64,000 nucleotides of DNA from Agaricus subrufescens (GCA_029945375.1 CM057058.1:2108001-2172000), one strand, 5' to 3'. Shown: positions 24,088 to 36,958, counted from the first letter of the stretch. Program-made: numbers and translations. Notes: a model not told the origin generated them from the sequence alone.

Positions 24088-26378
24088 ATGCGTTCGTTTT
24101 CTCTCCAAAGGCTCTCGACGAGTCTGCTATATAGTGGCACACGGTCTTCTGTTTCATCCCCTAATTTATTTGGTTACCGCTTGACTGTCAGAATGGCGTC
24201 TTCTCAAGCTGCCATCGTTTGTCTTCAAGCTACAGTATCATGTCTCAGCAACTGAAAGTCTTTCATTCTGTAGTTCGGCCTCAAGGACCCTTCACTCATC
24301 AAGTTCCAAGGGTACATCGACGGCAAATGGGTTGACGCGAAGAGTGGGGAGACCATACCCGTTACCAGTATGCCTCCTTCGACAAAAAGGATCATCACAA
24401 ACGTCTCAACGTCTCACTTCTTCTAGACCCTGCAACAGATGAATTACTGGGAGCCGTACCAGATATGAGTATTGACGAGACTCAAGAGGCGATCGCGGCA
24501 GCGTCAGCTGCATTTCCAAAGTGGAGCGCTTTAAGTGCCAAGGTTGGTTTCGATTTCATTGTCATTGTTCCCCTTGACTCAGTCTTCCGAAACAGCAACG
24601 ACATGATATTCTCATTAGGTTCTACCAACTCATGCGAGAACATCACGAGGATCTTGGTCGGCTTATCGTATGTCGCGTCCGGTGTCACGTATGACGTTCC
24701 AGAACCTAAACTACTCCAACTAGACGCTCGAGAATGGCAAACCATTGGCTGAAGGAAAGGTACCATATTGATAGTATAATCCGGGAGTCTCCACCTCTAA
24801 CCATTGTGGTTATAGGCTGAGAATGCTTACAGTGCTTCCTTCCTCGAGGTTCGTTTTTGGCAGTCATTTCTATAAATTTGTGCGACTGAACCTGTTTTGG
24901 GCAGTGGTTTGGTGGGTCTGCATAGACTTGTCCAGAATCTTAGTCTCATGACTGTGTAGCTGAGGAGGCTGTACGCACTTACGGAGGTACGCACATCCCT
25001 ACATTGGTGTACATCGGCTGATCAAGTACCTCAGAAATCATCCCCTCTGCTATTCCTGGTTCTAGGAATGTTGTCATTAAACAACCTATTGGTGTTGTGT
25101 GGGTCTTCTTTGGAGCTCGGCGGTATTGTCGCGCGAGAACTCACAGCTAATCTAGGTCTATTCTTACTCCGTGGAATTTCCCCTCTGCTATGATCACACG
25201 GAAGCTCGGCGGAGCCTTGGCAGCCGGGTGTACTGCCGTTGTTAAACCTCCTCCTGAGACTCCATTCTCGGCTCTGGCCCTTGCTGAGGTACATTCCTAC
25301 CAAAACACAGGAGCATCTCTCATCCATAATAATATCCCCAAAGCTCTCACGTAGGGCAGGTGTACCTGATGGCGTCTTCAACGTTGTTCCGACGTTCAAA
25401 TATGTCAATGAAGTCGGTAAAGAAATGTGCCAAAACAAAGTCGTCAAAAAAGTCAGCTTCACTGGATCAACAAACGTGGCTAAATTGTTGTATGGCCTCT
25501 CGTCTACGACTCTAAAGAAGTAAGCGGCTATAAATATTGATTTTGCTTTGACTCATGACATTTTTTTTAGAATTTCTCTGGAGGCTGGTGGAAATGCGCC
25601 TTTCATTGTCTTTGACGATGCCAACCTTGATGATGCTGTTGAAGGTGAGACATTTTTTTGAATGCAAACCGGAACTAGTCATTCAGATGTATTGAATTCT
25701 AGCTGCGATAATCTGCAAATTCCGCGGAAGTGGCCAAACTTGTGTCTGTGCCAACAGGATATACGTCCAGTCATCCATCTATGCCGAGTTTGCTTCGCGC
25801 CTCGCCGAACGTGTCACCAAATTCAAGGTCGGCAATGGCCTTGAGAACGGAATGTAAGTGCACAAGGTAATCTCGAACTCCCGACCTTACTATCGTTGTA
25901 CAGTACACATGGCCCGCTCATCCACAGTCGTGCTGTTGAAAAGGTGGTTCGACATGTCGAAGATGCCGTCTCAAAAGGCGCACAGGTCCTCGTTGGTGGA
26001 AAACGTATCGGCACCACATCTTTCTTCCATCCCACTGTCCTATCGGACGTTCCTGCCGATGCGGCACTCAACAAAGAGGAGACCTTCGGACCTCTCGCCG
26101 CTCTCATGAAATTTGAAACAGAAGAGGAAGTTGTTAAAATGGCCAATGATTCTGATGTCGGTCTTGCCGGATACTTCTTTTCGAGGGATGTCGGAAGAGT
26201 ATGGAGAGTTGCGGAGAAATTGGAAGTTGGAATGGTTGGCACAAACACTGGTGTCATTTCGCAGGCCGTCATTCCATTTGGAGGCGTAAAGGAAAGTGGA
26301 CTCGGCAGGGAAGGCTCCCATGGAATCTCAGAGTACCTGAACACCAAGTTGATTGTATTTGGTGGAATTGGCGCATGA
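24088..26378 (+). CDS. Succinate-semialdehyde dehydrogenase-like enzyme (mitochondrial)
   Basis: NAD(P)-dependent aldehyde dehydrogenase of the SSADH/GabD type, likely oxidising succinate semialdehyde to succinate in the GABA shunt. Fourteen exons: 24088..24216, 24274..24367, 24427..24542, 24596..24667, 24724..24759, 24816..24848, 24905..24911, 24960..24986, 25035..25098, 25156..25288, 25344..25519, 25571..25644, 25703..25853, 25904..26378, giving 528 aa. The N-terminus ([15 protein letters not shown]) is a good mitochondrial presequence. Motifs: [47 protein letters not shown], the glutamate motif LEAGGNAP, catalytic Cys in [11 protein letters not shown], and [10 protein letters not shown]. 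Exon 7 is only 7 nt. An internal Met at exon 1 could give a cytosolic form. Confidence 0.9.
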
Positions 26379-26514
26379 CCTTGCAATTGCTCAAATCGTG
26401 TGGCTCACTAATTATGACTATGGATACTTCTTTTCTGGAAGGACGATATCAGTGCTAAATGTATACTATACAAATTCTCGAAGGAAAAATAAAACTAGCA
26501 TCCTGTCGTGCATT

Positions 26515-29500
26515 TCATTTCCTAAGCGATTGAGCGATCTTGTTCAACGACTCAACCAGCCTATCCATCTCATGCTGGGCAGCCTTCTTGTCCTTGTCGA
26601 ATACAATGGCTTCCGTCAATCCAGGTAACGTGGTAGCCCCATATCCCAACCACTTCCCGGGTGCTACACCTAGATGTTTGAACCACTCCCGGTCCTTGAT
26701 ACCCTCTGTCGAAATCAGTCCTGCCTCGAAAGAGCGAAGTCTATTGTTCACAAGGCGGACATTTCGCATAGCGCGGAGCAATGGGTCTTTGCGTCCATGA
26801 CCACCTCCGCCACCGGAAGTATTATCGAGTGCCACGTTTTGTAGTTCATTGCGAATCTGATCAAATCTCGAAGTGACATCGATAGTTGAGCCTGAGAGTT
26901 GAGCCAACACTTCTTTATTGTGGAGCCCGTCGGAAAGCTGCCAATCAGCCGATCCTCTTCCATGACAGTGTGAGTGGTGGTGGTGATGGTGTCCGCCGCG
27001 GTGACAACTCAACCACCTTCTGATTCGATGTGCTAGCCTCTTCAGCCTCCACCATAGTCTTCTCAGGCATCCGTGCGGGTCATGGATGTGCCACCATATC
27101 TCCCGTCTCAGTTTGATCATGGCTCTGTGCTTGTCTTTGTCCAGTTTCACACTGGCCCTCTGCAAGTGGTGAATTGCCTTTCGAACCCTTTTCATATTGA
27201 GTTTCAGAGCTTGTGTCTCTGGAAGGGCCTCGATGCTGATGCGCAAACTCATCAGAAATGAGCAATATACAAGGAGAAATGGTGCTTACGCATCAAGGTA
27301 ACTATTCAATTGTAGGGTGTAGTGGGTGGTGTTGAAAGGAAGCAAAGGTGCATCGGCCATCCGCATAATCTCTAAACCTACGTGTTGAGCGACAACAACC
27401 TGTAGATATTGATGATTCAGCGGCATTCGTAAGATTAGAGAGAGAACTGCCATACGTGTTTAAAGAATCCCGGATCCCCATACTTTTCTACCCAGGTCTC
27501 TGAATCATAGACGGAATGATAGTGGTAGGCAGCATCATGTGAAGCTGAGCTGAACGCTTCATTGGTACTAGGGATCTAAGGTTTGCATGAGAGAGAGGTA
27601 AATTAGGTATCAAGACTTGTGCTTACGCCATTCCGTTGCAAAAATACGGTATAATCGCTTCCTGATCCCAAAGGACTGACCCCAAGGTCATCTACTGTAA
27701 CGTGGCCGCCATGTTTAGACTTATTTCGGGAAACCCTAGCAACATTGTCGTTTTTTGCTGGAGGGGGTCCCACGAAAGGACCTTCATCATTTCTCGCGTC
27801 CCACAAAGTCTTGTTCGCCTCAGTAGGATGGGGAACAGCCTGTGCAGTTTCTTGGATGAAATGAGCGAGGAGAGGCGAACCCCATGCCCCATACTGAGAT
27901 CCTGAAACCGAAGAATCTATAGGGGCCAAGTTATATTCTGCCTAATTTCATAGAGAAAATAACTCACCCAAGTTGAAGTATGCAACGACGTGCGCATCAA
28001 TCCAATCTGCGAAATCTTCACCCCACTCCGTACTTCCGATGAGGCCATACTGATACCAGTCATAAGCATCTAGTCTTTTGGCTGGAAAAACATTATTACC
28101 TCCTCTGCATCCCAGCTGGCAATAACAATAGTGCGAAGCGGCTTCCATCCATTCTTCATTAAATGCCCAAATCCTCGAATGATCTCATGCACAGAAGCCG
28201 TGCCACTATTAGGATCCACTGCACCCAGTACCCAAGCTGAAAGTGATCGTCTAAATCGCTGTTACACCAAAAATGTTAACAACTCACCGTCCCGATGATT
28301 ACCGGCAAGAACAACTTCGTCTTTGATATACCCCGGAATTACACCAATCACGTTCCAGATAGGCATAACCTTGGTGTCAACGTCATTGACCAGTCTAACC
28401 CGTTTACCCTCGAGGGGATTGTTGGGTTGCAAGATTTGCAGCAGATGCAAAGCATTTTCCCAGGAGATGGGCAGGCTCGGGATTGAAGGGATATTGGTAC
28501 CTTCGGTGCGAGTGGCATTTTCATATGATGGATAACCAGGAGTAGTTGGGTCACCGGGGTAGAGACTTATGAACTGAACACTACCACGCTGAACAGAAGT
28601 AGGGTTTCGGGCAGGGCCATCTGGATAACTGCGTAGAGTGGGTACTTGTTGAGTCGTCAATGAAATAAAAATGCGTACGGAGCATAACCGTTCTCCTCAG
28701 TCGCTTCTCCGTCATCAAACGGGTCAGAATACATGAGTACACCAACGGCACCATTATCTTGGCCACCTTTGACCTAATAAACATTAAGTATCGATTCATC
28801 GCTAATTCAGGAAAAGCGTGGATACCTTCAAACCACGGACTATAGCACCATATTTACAGAGAACAATGGACCCTTCCAGGGGGGCTCCTGGGAGTGAGAG
28901 TTCATAAGAGGGAAAGATAGAAAGATGAACTTCAACTACCTTCTGAAACAAGTTGATCATAGTCCTATAGCAAAAGTGTTAGCACCGTAGTTCAACACAG
29001 GCATGGCTCAACCTACATCTTTGGTGCAATACTTCCCATCAACTAAATGACCGGTAACGTCACCACTAACGCTGTAACCATGGAAAGTAGGAACCGCATC
29101 TGCATGTTTCGCAGCATCCGGATCTTTCTCATCCCCATGCTCCTTCAAGTCAAAGTCCCATGCAACGAGCCCATCGTCGTCCAATATCTGTAAAGCCTGA
29201 CCCACAGGTGTATTCATGACAGGATAATAAGTGTCGATCCAAGCTGAAGGAGCATCTCGTTCAATGATTCCTCGAGTCGCCTCTTGAGATTCCGCGGATC
29301 CTGCATCGTATATTGGCTTTTGCTCTGGTGGAGTGATGTTGAACCATTTTTGAAGATGAGATAAGAAGATTTCTGCAGTCTTGAAATCTCCATCTGAACC
29401 GGCAATATGGGGTATGCCAGTGTATTTACGAGAAGCAGCTATGGCGTGCTCTGGATCTGGGATGGACCTGGATGGGGTGAATGTCCTGTGAGATTCTCTT

Positions 29501-29781
29501 TCACAATGTTAAAAAAGTACTCACAAAAAAGCTTTTTCAGCTTTACGTCCGTACAAATGGGAGTTGCGGCTCTTGTGACAGGCGGCTTTGGGTGCTGCAT
29601 TCCATTGTACATACTTCAGGACAGCATAAGAGGTGCAACCGAGAATGAGTAAGAAGTGAGCCAAGCGCCGGAGACGAGATCGACGAGTTCTACGGCTGAC
29701 TACCACTTGGCCTTCGCTCTCTATCTGTTCCTTGAAGATACTACCATAATCGCCGTATTCGTCGTGCTTGAGCTTTGCCAT
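26515..29781 (-). CDS. Glutamate carboxypeptidase II-like M28 peptidase, paralogue A
   Basis: Type II membrane zinc peptidase of the PSMA/NAALADase group (M28B). Twelve exons: complement(26515..27235, 27290..27399, 27456..27575, 27627..27916, 27968..28049, 28100..28236, 28288..28628, 28679..28773, 28826..28887, 28940..28964, 29017..29485, 29525..29781); 902 aa. After an Arg-rich cytosolic segment comes one TM ([18 protein letters not shown]), a PA domain, then the di-zinc catalytic core: [53 protein letters not shown] and [11 protein letters not shown] with the last histidine ligand. The TFR-dimerisation-like C-terminus holds a basic, Trp- and His-rich insertion ([18 protein letters not shown] then a His run). 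Same exon phases as paralogue B. Confidence 0.9.
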
Positions 29782-30513
29782 ACAGCGAACGCTGGGTCAC
29801 AGAACACCGTGGTCCGTGGAAATACATTTGCCTCGTATTTAAGGAATGTCAACTGCCGCATTTTCTGCGCAGCTGACCCACATGATGGTCATACTGACAA
29901 GAGGAATTATGATTTATCAGAACAAAGTCTCAGGCCTTCAGGAACAAAGCCGTAATACGACAGCTGCATTCTCACAAGTTCAATCGCCCAACTTCGCCAT
30001 TGTTTTCATGACACTCGTCTCGGCCACATCCTGCTCGAGTCGAGAGTTTTCGATCAGGTTGTCAAAAATGACAGTTTCGTTCAGGAGCTGATAAGTCGCG
30101 GGTATAGCAGTTCCATGAACAAGACGATCTTCTCTTTCGCGTCTGCTATTCCGCTTTTACATGAACGACTCTTTTGCAACCCGTGGCTGGCTCCGCTTGG
30201 ACGCGCGCTCGGAGCAAGCAACGATTTATGTACCATCTGCCGAGTGATCAGGTCCCAAATTATTCCGCGCCAACTGTCCTTCCCTGACACTTATTTTTGT
30301 CTGTTGCAATTGACATCATCGGAGCCTTGACTGAAGACTCTAGCCAGGTGACCCGTCGCAGATAGGATTAGCGTTGGTTCCTTCTTCTCGGGAGTGTATT
30401 CCCCATGTCTATTTTATCCATTGCGACTCCACCTAGTGAAGCTGTATCAGATCTTAACAGCCCTCTGAAGGGCAGTCAATGCAAATGCTGAATATGCACT
30501 AGTTTTATAAATT
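29782..30513. other. Intergenic between the two M28 paralogues
   Basis: 732 bp. It should contain the promoter of paralogue A and the 3' end of paralogue B. Short frames on both strands show no family signal. No transposon or tandem repeat was recognised. Confidence 0.5.
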
Positions 30514-33500
30514 TCACTTTCTAAGTGACTTAGCAATCTTATTGAACGTCTCGACCAACCTCTCCATCTCATACTTGGCAGCCTTCTTGTCCTTGTCAAA
30601 CACAATTGCCTCCGTCAATCCAGGGAACATGGTAGCCCCATATCCCAACCACTTCCCAGGTGCTACACCTAGGTGTTTGAACCACTCTCGATCCTTGATG
30701 CCCTCTTTCGAAATCATTCCTGCCTCAAAGGAGCGAAGTCTGTTGTTCATAGTGCGGACGCGTCGTATGGCACGAAGCAATGGTTCCTTGTTTCTCTGAT
30801 CATCTCCCCCTCTTCCGCCACCAGAAATGTTATCAAGTGCCGCGTTATGCTTGCCAATTCGATCAAACCGGGAAGTGACATTGGTGTTTGAGTCCAAAAG
30901 TTGCGCCAATTCTTCCTTCATGTAGTGGCCTTCGAAAAATTGTGAATCAGCTGGGTTCTCCCCGTGGCTGTGAGGATGGTGTCCACCATGGTGGCATCTC
31001 AGCCACCTTCTGATTCGATGTGCCAGTCTTTTCAGCCTCCACCACAGTCTTCTCAGGCATCCATGCTGGTCATGGATGTACCACCATATCTCCCGTCTCA
31101 ACTTGATCATGGCTATATGCTTCTCTTTATCTAGTTTCACACTGGCCCTCTGCAGGTGGCGAATAGCTTTTCGAACGCTTTTCAGATTGAGGTTCAGAGC
31201 TTGTGTCTCTGGAAGGGCCTCGACACTGACATACGAGATCATTAGGAACTAATCGTTTACAATTTAGATGATACTTACGCATCAAGGTAGCTGTCGAGCT
31301 GAAGAGCATAGTAGGTGGTATTGAAGGGAAGTAAGGGTGTATCAGCCATGCGCATGATTTCTAAACCAAGGTGCTGAGCAACGGCGACCTGAAATAGTCG
31401 ACGCATAAGCGGCATGGTTAAAGCAAAAGGGAGAGTATCATACGTTTCTGAAGAATCCTGGATCTCCGTATTTTTCTATCCAAGTCTCTGAATCGTAGAC
31501 GGAATGATAGTGATAGGCAGCATCATGTGGAGTTATATAAAAAGCTTGATCGGAACTGGGGACCTGGGTTTTCATGAGGAAGGAGAGAAAGTATCGAGAC
31601 TCATACTTACACCGTTTCTTTGTAAAAATACTGTGAAATCGCTCCCTGACCCAAGAGGGTAGAGCTCCAAATCATCTTCCGCTTCATTTTGGGTAATATT
31701 AACAACAGCGCTGTTCATCTTTGAAGGAGGTCCCGTAAAAGGGCCGTCATCGTTCCTCGCGTCCCACAAGGTTCTGTTCGCATCAGTGGGGTGAGGTATA
31801 TCGCGTGCAATGTTTCGGATAAAATGAGCGAGGAGAGGTGAACCCGCCATCGAAAAGCGGGATCCAGAGACAGATGCATCTACATGGACATGTCAATTTG
31901 GCTTGATGCCAGGAAAGAAAGAATTCACCTAAGTTGAAGTATGCAACAACATGCGCATCAATCCAATCCGCGAAATCTTCACCCCACTCCGTACTTCCGA
32001 TGAGAGCATACTAGCCCGAATTATGAGTATCTAATATTTTGACCAAACAGACATCGTTACCTCCTCTGCATCCCAGCTGGCAATAACAATAGTACGAAGA
32101 GGTTTCCATCCATTCTTCATTAAATGGCCAAATCCTCGAATGATCTCATGCACAGAAGCTGTGCCACTGTTAGGATCCCCTGCACCTAGTACCCAAGCTG
32201 AAAGTGACCGGATAAATCGCAAGTACACAAGGAATGTCAACAACCTACCATCCCGATGATTACCGGCAAGAACAACTTCGTCTTTGATATGCCCCGGGAT
32301 CACACCAATCACGTTCCAGATAGGCATAACCTTGGTGTCAACGTTGTTGACCAGCCTGACCCGTTTACCCTCGAGGGGGTTGTCGGGTTGTAAGATTTGT
32401 AACAGATGCTTTGCATTGTCCCAGGAGATGGGTAAGCTCGGGATTGACGGGGTATTAGTCTCTTCGGTGCGAGTGGCATTTTCGTATGATGGATAACCAG
32501 GAGTAGTTGGATCACCGGAGTACAGACTTATGAACAAGACACTGCCACGTTCGACGGAGGTAGGGTTTCTGGCTGGGCCAGCAGGATAACTGTGCGACAT
32601 ACAATAAACTTTTGGGGTCGTCAATGGAATGCAACTGCTTACGGAGCATATCCATTTTCCTCGGTCACTTCTCCGTCATCATGGGGATCGGTATACATGA
32701 GTACACCAACGACACCATGATCCTGACCAGCTTTGATCTGAAAAGTATTGAATAGTGAGTCAGGGATGAACTTGCGAGAGCCGTTACTACCTTCAAGCCA
32801 CGGGCTATAGCACCATATTTGCAGAGAACAATGGACCCTTTAAACGGTACTCCTAGAAGGGAGAAGTTGAGAGGAAAAGGAATTATACACGACGAAAATT
32901 ATTCACCATTAGAAACAAGCCGATCATAGTCCTATAGTATGACAGTTAGTATAGTAGCATAATACCAACATGGCTCAACTTACGTCCTTGGTACAGTAAT
33001 TTCCATCAACTAGATGACCAGTAACGTCTCCGCTGACGCTATAAGCATGGAAAGTAGGAACTGCGGTTGCATATTTAGCAGCATCCGGATCTCTCTCATC
33101 CCCATGCTCTTCCAAGTCAAACTCCCACACAACGAGCCCATCGTCGTCCAATATCTGTAAAGCCTGACCCACAGGTGTATTCATGACAGGATAATAAGTA
33201 TCAATCCAAGCCGAGGGAGCATCACGCTCAATAATCCCGCGGGTCGCCTCTTGAGATTCTGCGGATCCTGCTTCATAGATTGGCTTTTGCTCTGGCGGAG
33301 TGATGTTGAACCATTCTTGAAGATGAGATAAGAAGATTTCCGCAGTCTTGAAATCTCCATCTGAACCGGCAATATGAGGTATGCCAGTATATTTACGAGA
33401 AGCGGCCATGGCATGCTGTGGATTTGGAATGGACCTGGATGGAGTACATGACCTCTGAGATTCTCTTTTACAGTCGAAAGGAATACTCACAGAAATGCTT

Positions 33501-33744
33501 TTTCAGCTTTACGTCCATACAGGTGGTGGCCACAATCCCCATGACGTATTTCTTCTGGTTTCGCATTCCAGTGTAGGTATTTCAAGAAAAGATAAGAAGT
33601 GCAACCGAGAAAAAGTAGGGAATGAGCCAAACGTCGGAGAAGAGGTCTACGAGCTCGACGTCTGATGACTACTTGGCCTCCGCTCTCTACTTGATCCTTG
33701 AATGTATCATGATCCTTAGATTTTTCCTGCTGAGATTGAACCAT
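30514..33744 (-). CDS. Glutamate carboxypeptidase II-like M28 peptidase, paralogue B
   Basis: Tandem paralogue of the gene at 26515..29781. Twelve exons: complement(30514..31225, 31279..31388, 31444..31563, 31611..31879, 31929..32010, 32061..32197, 32249..32589, 32643..32737, 32791..32852, 32907..32931, 32984..33452, 33491..33744); 891 aa. Eight exons match paralogue A exactly in length. It has the same TM (AHSLLFLGCTSYLFLKYL), PA domain, metal-site motifs and basic insertion. Differences: GAGDPNSG in place of GAVDPNSG beside a zinc ligand, a 21-nt shorter exon 9, and a shorter His run. The start at 33744 was chosen because it aligns with the start of A; an open frame continues upstream. Confidence 0.9.
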
Positions 33745-34800
33745 GCAGATGGCAGTAGTGACTCTCGGGGTAGAAGGTGTCGTGGTCGATAGAAAATGCG
33801 CAGCTGGGTGATTAAGAGTTGCTGACCGCAGCACTATCACACGACTTAAACAATGAATGCTGGACGGCACATGATGCTGATGTCGACGTTAGAGCAGAAG
33901 GCTTACAGTGAGTAGAATCGCGAGCGACCTACTCAGTTTCAGGTGGGATGACGAGGCCTTTCCAACGAAAGATAACTCCTCAACAGAAACTATCCAGTGG
34001 GCACATGATTCGCTGGAGATTGAAAACCCAAATTGTGTTGGGGAGCCAATAAGAAAAGCTGATGAAAGAGTGTGGAGATGGCACAGCTTGGGTGTCGGAT
34101 CGATAGCAGATGCTTATCCGGGTGGCAGCAAGAAGAGGATCTAGAAGTGTTGGGCTATCGGCGTTGCATCTTCCTGAGAATTGGACTGGATGTAAATGGG
34201 CTAGTCGGCCAGGTAGCTGTTGCATTGCATCAAAGAAGGCGCGTGTACTGTACCAGAATGTTTTATGCTATTCTGCCACCTACTAGAATATGTGCTGTAA
34301 GCTCATGCTTAATTACATTGGGACCTGACTAGAACTGCCCCCGATCTCCGTCTCCGTTTCATTGTTGACCCCTTGCTTCTATTATTGACAGGTTGACATG
34401 CACCCATGCTAGAGTATTGATTCAGTTCCGTTCCCCTGGACCTGATTGGTCCCACTCTGTAGTAAGTCCGTAGAAGTCGGCTCCAGGAGCATACGTTGAG
34501 ATGTCATGCAGCATTCAAATGACATAATTGGTTGCTTTCTCTTTGGTCCTTCCATCCTTCCATCCTATCATACAGACATTCCATCGACATCGTCCTGGGT
34601 CTTGGCCATCGTTCTGACGCTAGTCTTTTAAGTATAAAGGTCGCGACCGTTGCGATGTTGAATACTTTCCGCGATTCACACGAGCCCTGTCGCTGGAATT
34701 CCTGGAGGCGTTTCGTCAGGTCAGATCATTTGACGCCACTCGAATAACTGACTCAACACCCCTTCTAGGCCCCTTCCTCTCCGCGTCACAATGTGCCTTT
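33745..34800. other. Intergenic region, no gene seen
   Basis: About 1 kb between paralogue B and the upstream box of the cysteine-rich array. Short frames occur on both strands but none has a recognisable domain, splice pattern or signal peptide. I see no mobile element. Confidence 0.45.
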
Positions 34801-34835
34801 ATTCATTTAAAGGTAAGTATCTTGATACCTTAACC
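34801..34835 (+). promoter_or_regulatory. Degenerate upstream box of array gene 1
   Basis: GTAAGTATCTTGATACC followed by TTAACCGAGC lies about 250 bp before array gene 1. It matches, with changes, the box AAGTATCTTGACATCGTGAC found about 280 bp before genes 2 and 3 (near 36735 and 39643) and a diverged version before gene 4 (near 41683). Repetition may reflect duplication only; function is inferred. Confidence 0.4.
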
Positions 34836-34988
34836 GAGCTTCACCGAAAATAAAACTCTTGGCTGTGCTACTTTAGGGTGATGTCCCCGTCAGAGTGATA
34901 TAAATCTAACATGCTACACTCACCGTTCCGCCCAAAGTCTGTCAAAAAAAACGTTCCTGCAATGAATTATGAGCAATTTTAAACATCC

Positions 34989-34999
34989 TATTTAACCGG
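34989..34999 (+). promoter_or_regulatory. TATA-like element of array gene 1
   Basis: TATTTAACCGG, 72 bp before the ATG at 35061. The same 11-mer recurs before genes 2 and 3, and as TATTTAAGCGG before gene 4, at 61-62 bp from the ATG. Confidence 0.6.
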
Positions 35000-35060
35000 C
35001 TTGGCAAATTGTGAAGCCAAGCCTTGGCTCCTCAAAGACACATCTCCCGCAGGAGAAAGC

Positions 35061-36527
35061 ATGCGCTGTTCACCCTTCATTGTATTGGCTTCTCTGTTCC
35101 TTAGGACTTCTTTGGCCCTACACATCGAGTATGCAGGAGGCGCATTTGCTCGAGACGGTGACGCGACTGCGGAGATACTGCCATTCCAGGGAAACCCTTT
35201 GAAGAACGCCAAAGGAGGACAACTTTCGAAACGCGAACCCACCGTAATTAAAGGTCTTCTGCAAGCCAGGCAGTCTTGCCCAACTGGTTATGGCTTATGC
35301 AAAAATAACAAGTGTTGCCCTCTTGGGGGAGCTTGCTGCACGAGTATGAACATTTCATTCTATCCGAAATTCTATCTGAGATGAATCCCTATATCAGGCG
35401 GCTGTTGTGATCCTGGAGAATGGTGTTATTCCTCAGGCTGTTGTGATCTAAGTGAAACAGGATGCGAACAAGTCACTTGCTGTCCTTCCGGCACTCTTTG
35501 CTGTAAAGGTAGATATTCCCACCGTTTTCATACTTTGAAAAGAAATCTGACGCGTCTCTGATTTATATAGGGGGAGGATGTTGTAGGACAAGTGAATATT
35601 GCGTTCCCGGAGGCTGCTGCCCATTGGGAAAGATCTGTACTGGTGGTGGTGGTGCCCCTCCGCCCCCTCCTCCCCGCACAACTACCCATACAGAGCCAGC
35701 ACTCACAACCACTCGTACTACAACCACGTCAATCTCCACTAGTGACTTGCCTGACGTCAGTATCACTAGTCCCAGTAAGCATTGAATTTCCTCCATTATG
35801 GCGTCGTACTGAATGATAGTCAGGTAACACTGCACTGTCTCCAAGTCCTACTCGGTCTCAAACCCCACGTCCAACAGCCGTTTCTGGCGAAGTCTCTGTT
35901 GCCTATCAGGTCGACGATACTAGGATTACCTGGTCTTCTGGATGGGTCGCCGCCGCATCGAACTGTACGAGCAAATCGAGACGTACAACTGTCGCTATGG
36001 AATCGTTTACCGTAATTGTTGCGTCTGGTTAGCAATTCCTCGCCGTTCTATCTATTCATATGTCTCGAGTACTTATACCCTATTCATTTCTAGCCACACG
36101 CATCTACATAAACATCGATGTCGTTGCAGTCGTATACGATGTTTATGTCAACGGTAGACTTATGCCACAAGACACCGGCACCTTCCTGGACACATTATCT
36201 TGTGCTTATACGCCGTTGGCACTAGGCGCTGATAACTCCAACATCAACGTCACTGTTGTTGTTGTTGGTCAGCCAAGGAATGGTAGAAAAAGACAGAATT
36301 TCGATAACTGGTCTTTCCAGTTGAATGAGATTTTGTAAGTTTGGCGGAATCTACTAGAAGGTTCCTATGACTAATACCTTCTTTCTTTTACTAGAACATT
36401 TGGCTCTGCCTCTGGGGGGAATTCTGGTTCTAATTCGAAATCGACCGGTGATGCTGCTGCTACTTTTGGGCATCCGTTGTTCATCACTGGTGTTGCGGTG
36501 CTGATGACCCTTTGTTCTTTCTGGTGA
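35061..36527 (+). CDS. Cysteine-rich secreted GPI-anchored protein, array gene 1
   Basis: Exons: 35061..35343, 35398..35508, 35571..35774, 35824..36027, 36094..36334, 36395..36527; 391 aa. Order: signal peptide (SPFIVLASLFLRTSLA), short propeptide ending in SKR before EPTVIKGLL, four paired-Cys modules (first CPTGYGLCKNNKCCPLG, last YCVPGGCCPLGKIC), Pro run and Thr-rich linker, a beta-rich domain that starts VDDTRITWSSGW and ends NWSFQLNEI, then a Ser/Gly-rich tail with hydrophobic end, GPI-anchor-like. All internal introns up to the beta domain are phase 1. Unlike genes 2 and 4, modules 2 and 3 share one exon. The family is unknown to me; the paired-Cys spacing is granulin-like only loosely. 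The location is predicted to be cell surface. Confidence 0.8.
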
Positions 36528-36947
36528 TTGATGAGGTTGTATCGCCTCATCCGTGATTTGTGATATGGGTTTCTGAGTTTTGTTGTCTATGTTGACACTC
36601 CAAAGGGACTTGTGGGCGGTTTTTTTAAGGTAGTCTATCGTTGGACTGTTCTCGTATCGATCAGATAATCTACATCTTACTTTCCTTGTACCATTCGCTG
36701 TGGTATATTGAATGTCTTGTGCTCTCAAAAGATAAGTATCTTGACATCGTGACCGAAAGGAAGCACCTGAGACTGTCATACATATTTTCAGATGGGTTCT
36801 CTCTATAGGGTGTGGTAAATTTTTGCTAAGATTAAACAACGTTTCACCCAATAGATTGGCGAAAAATCTGTCAAAGCCAAACTTCGGACAATTGTCATTG
36901 GACCAGATTCCGATCCGGTTTTATGAGCAACTTTAAGTGCCTTGACT
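36528..36947 (+). repeat. Duplicated spacer between array genes (left copy)
   Basis: The spacer downstream of gene 1 recurs almost unchanged at about 39440-39853 downstream of the pseudogene. Shared stretches include CCAAAGGGACTTGTGGGCG and GTATCTTGACATCGTGACCG. It is part of a tandem duplication with a period of about 2.9 kb, and contains the upstream box of gene 2 near 36735. Confidence 0.75.
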
Positions 36948-36958
36948 TATTTAACCGG
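36948..36958 (+). promoter_or_regulatory. TATA-like element of array gene 2
   Basis: TATTTAACCGG, 62 bp before the ATG at 37010. It lies downstream of an in-frame ATG at 36923, which argues that 36923 is outside the transcript and that 37010 is the true start. Confidence 0.65.

Noticed and set aside
30081..30330. Open frames of about 70 codons on both strands between the M28 paralogues
   Set aside because: Mutually overlapping, no hydrophobic or domain signal, no counterpart upstream of paralogue B.
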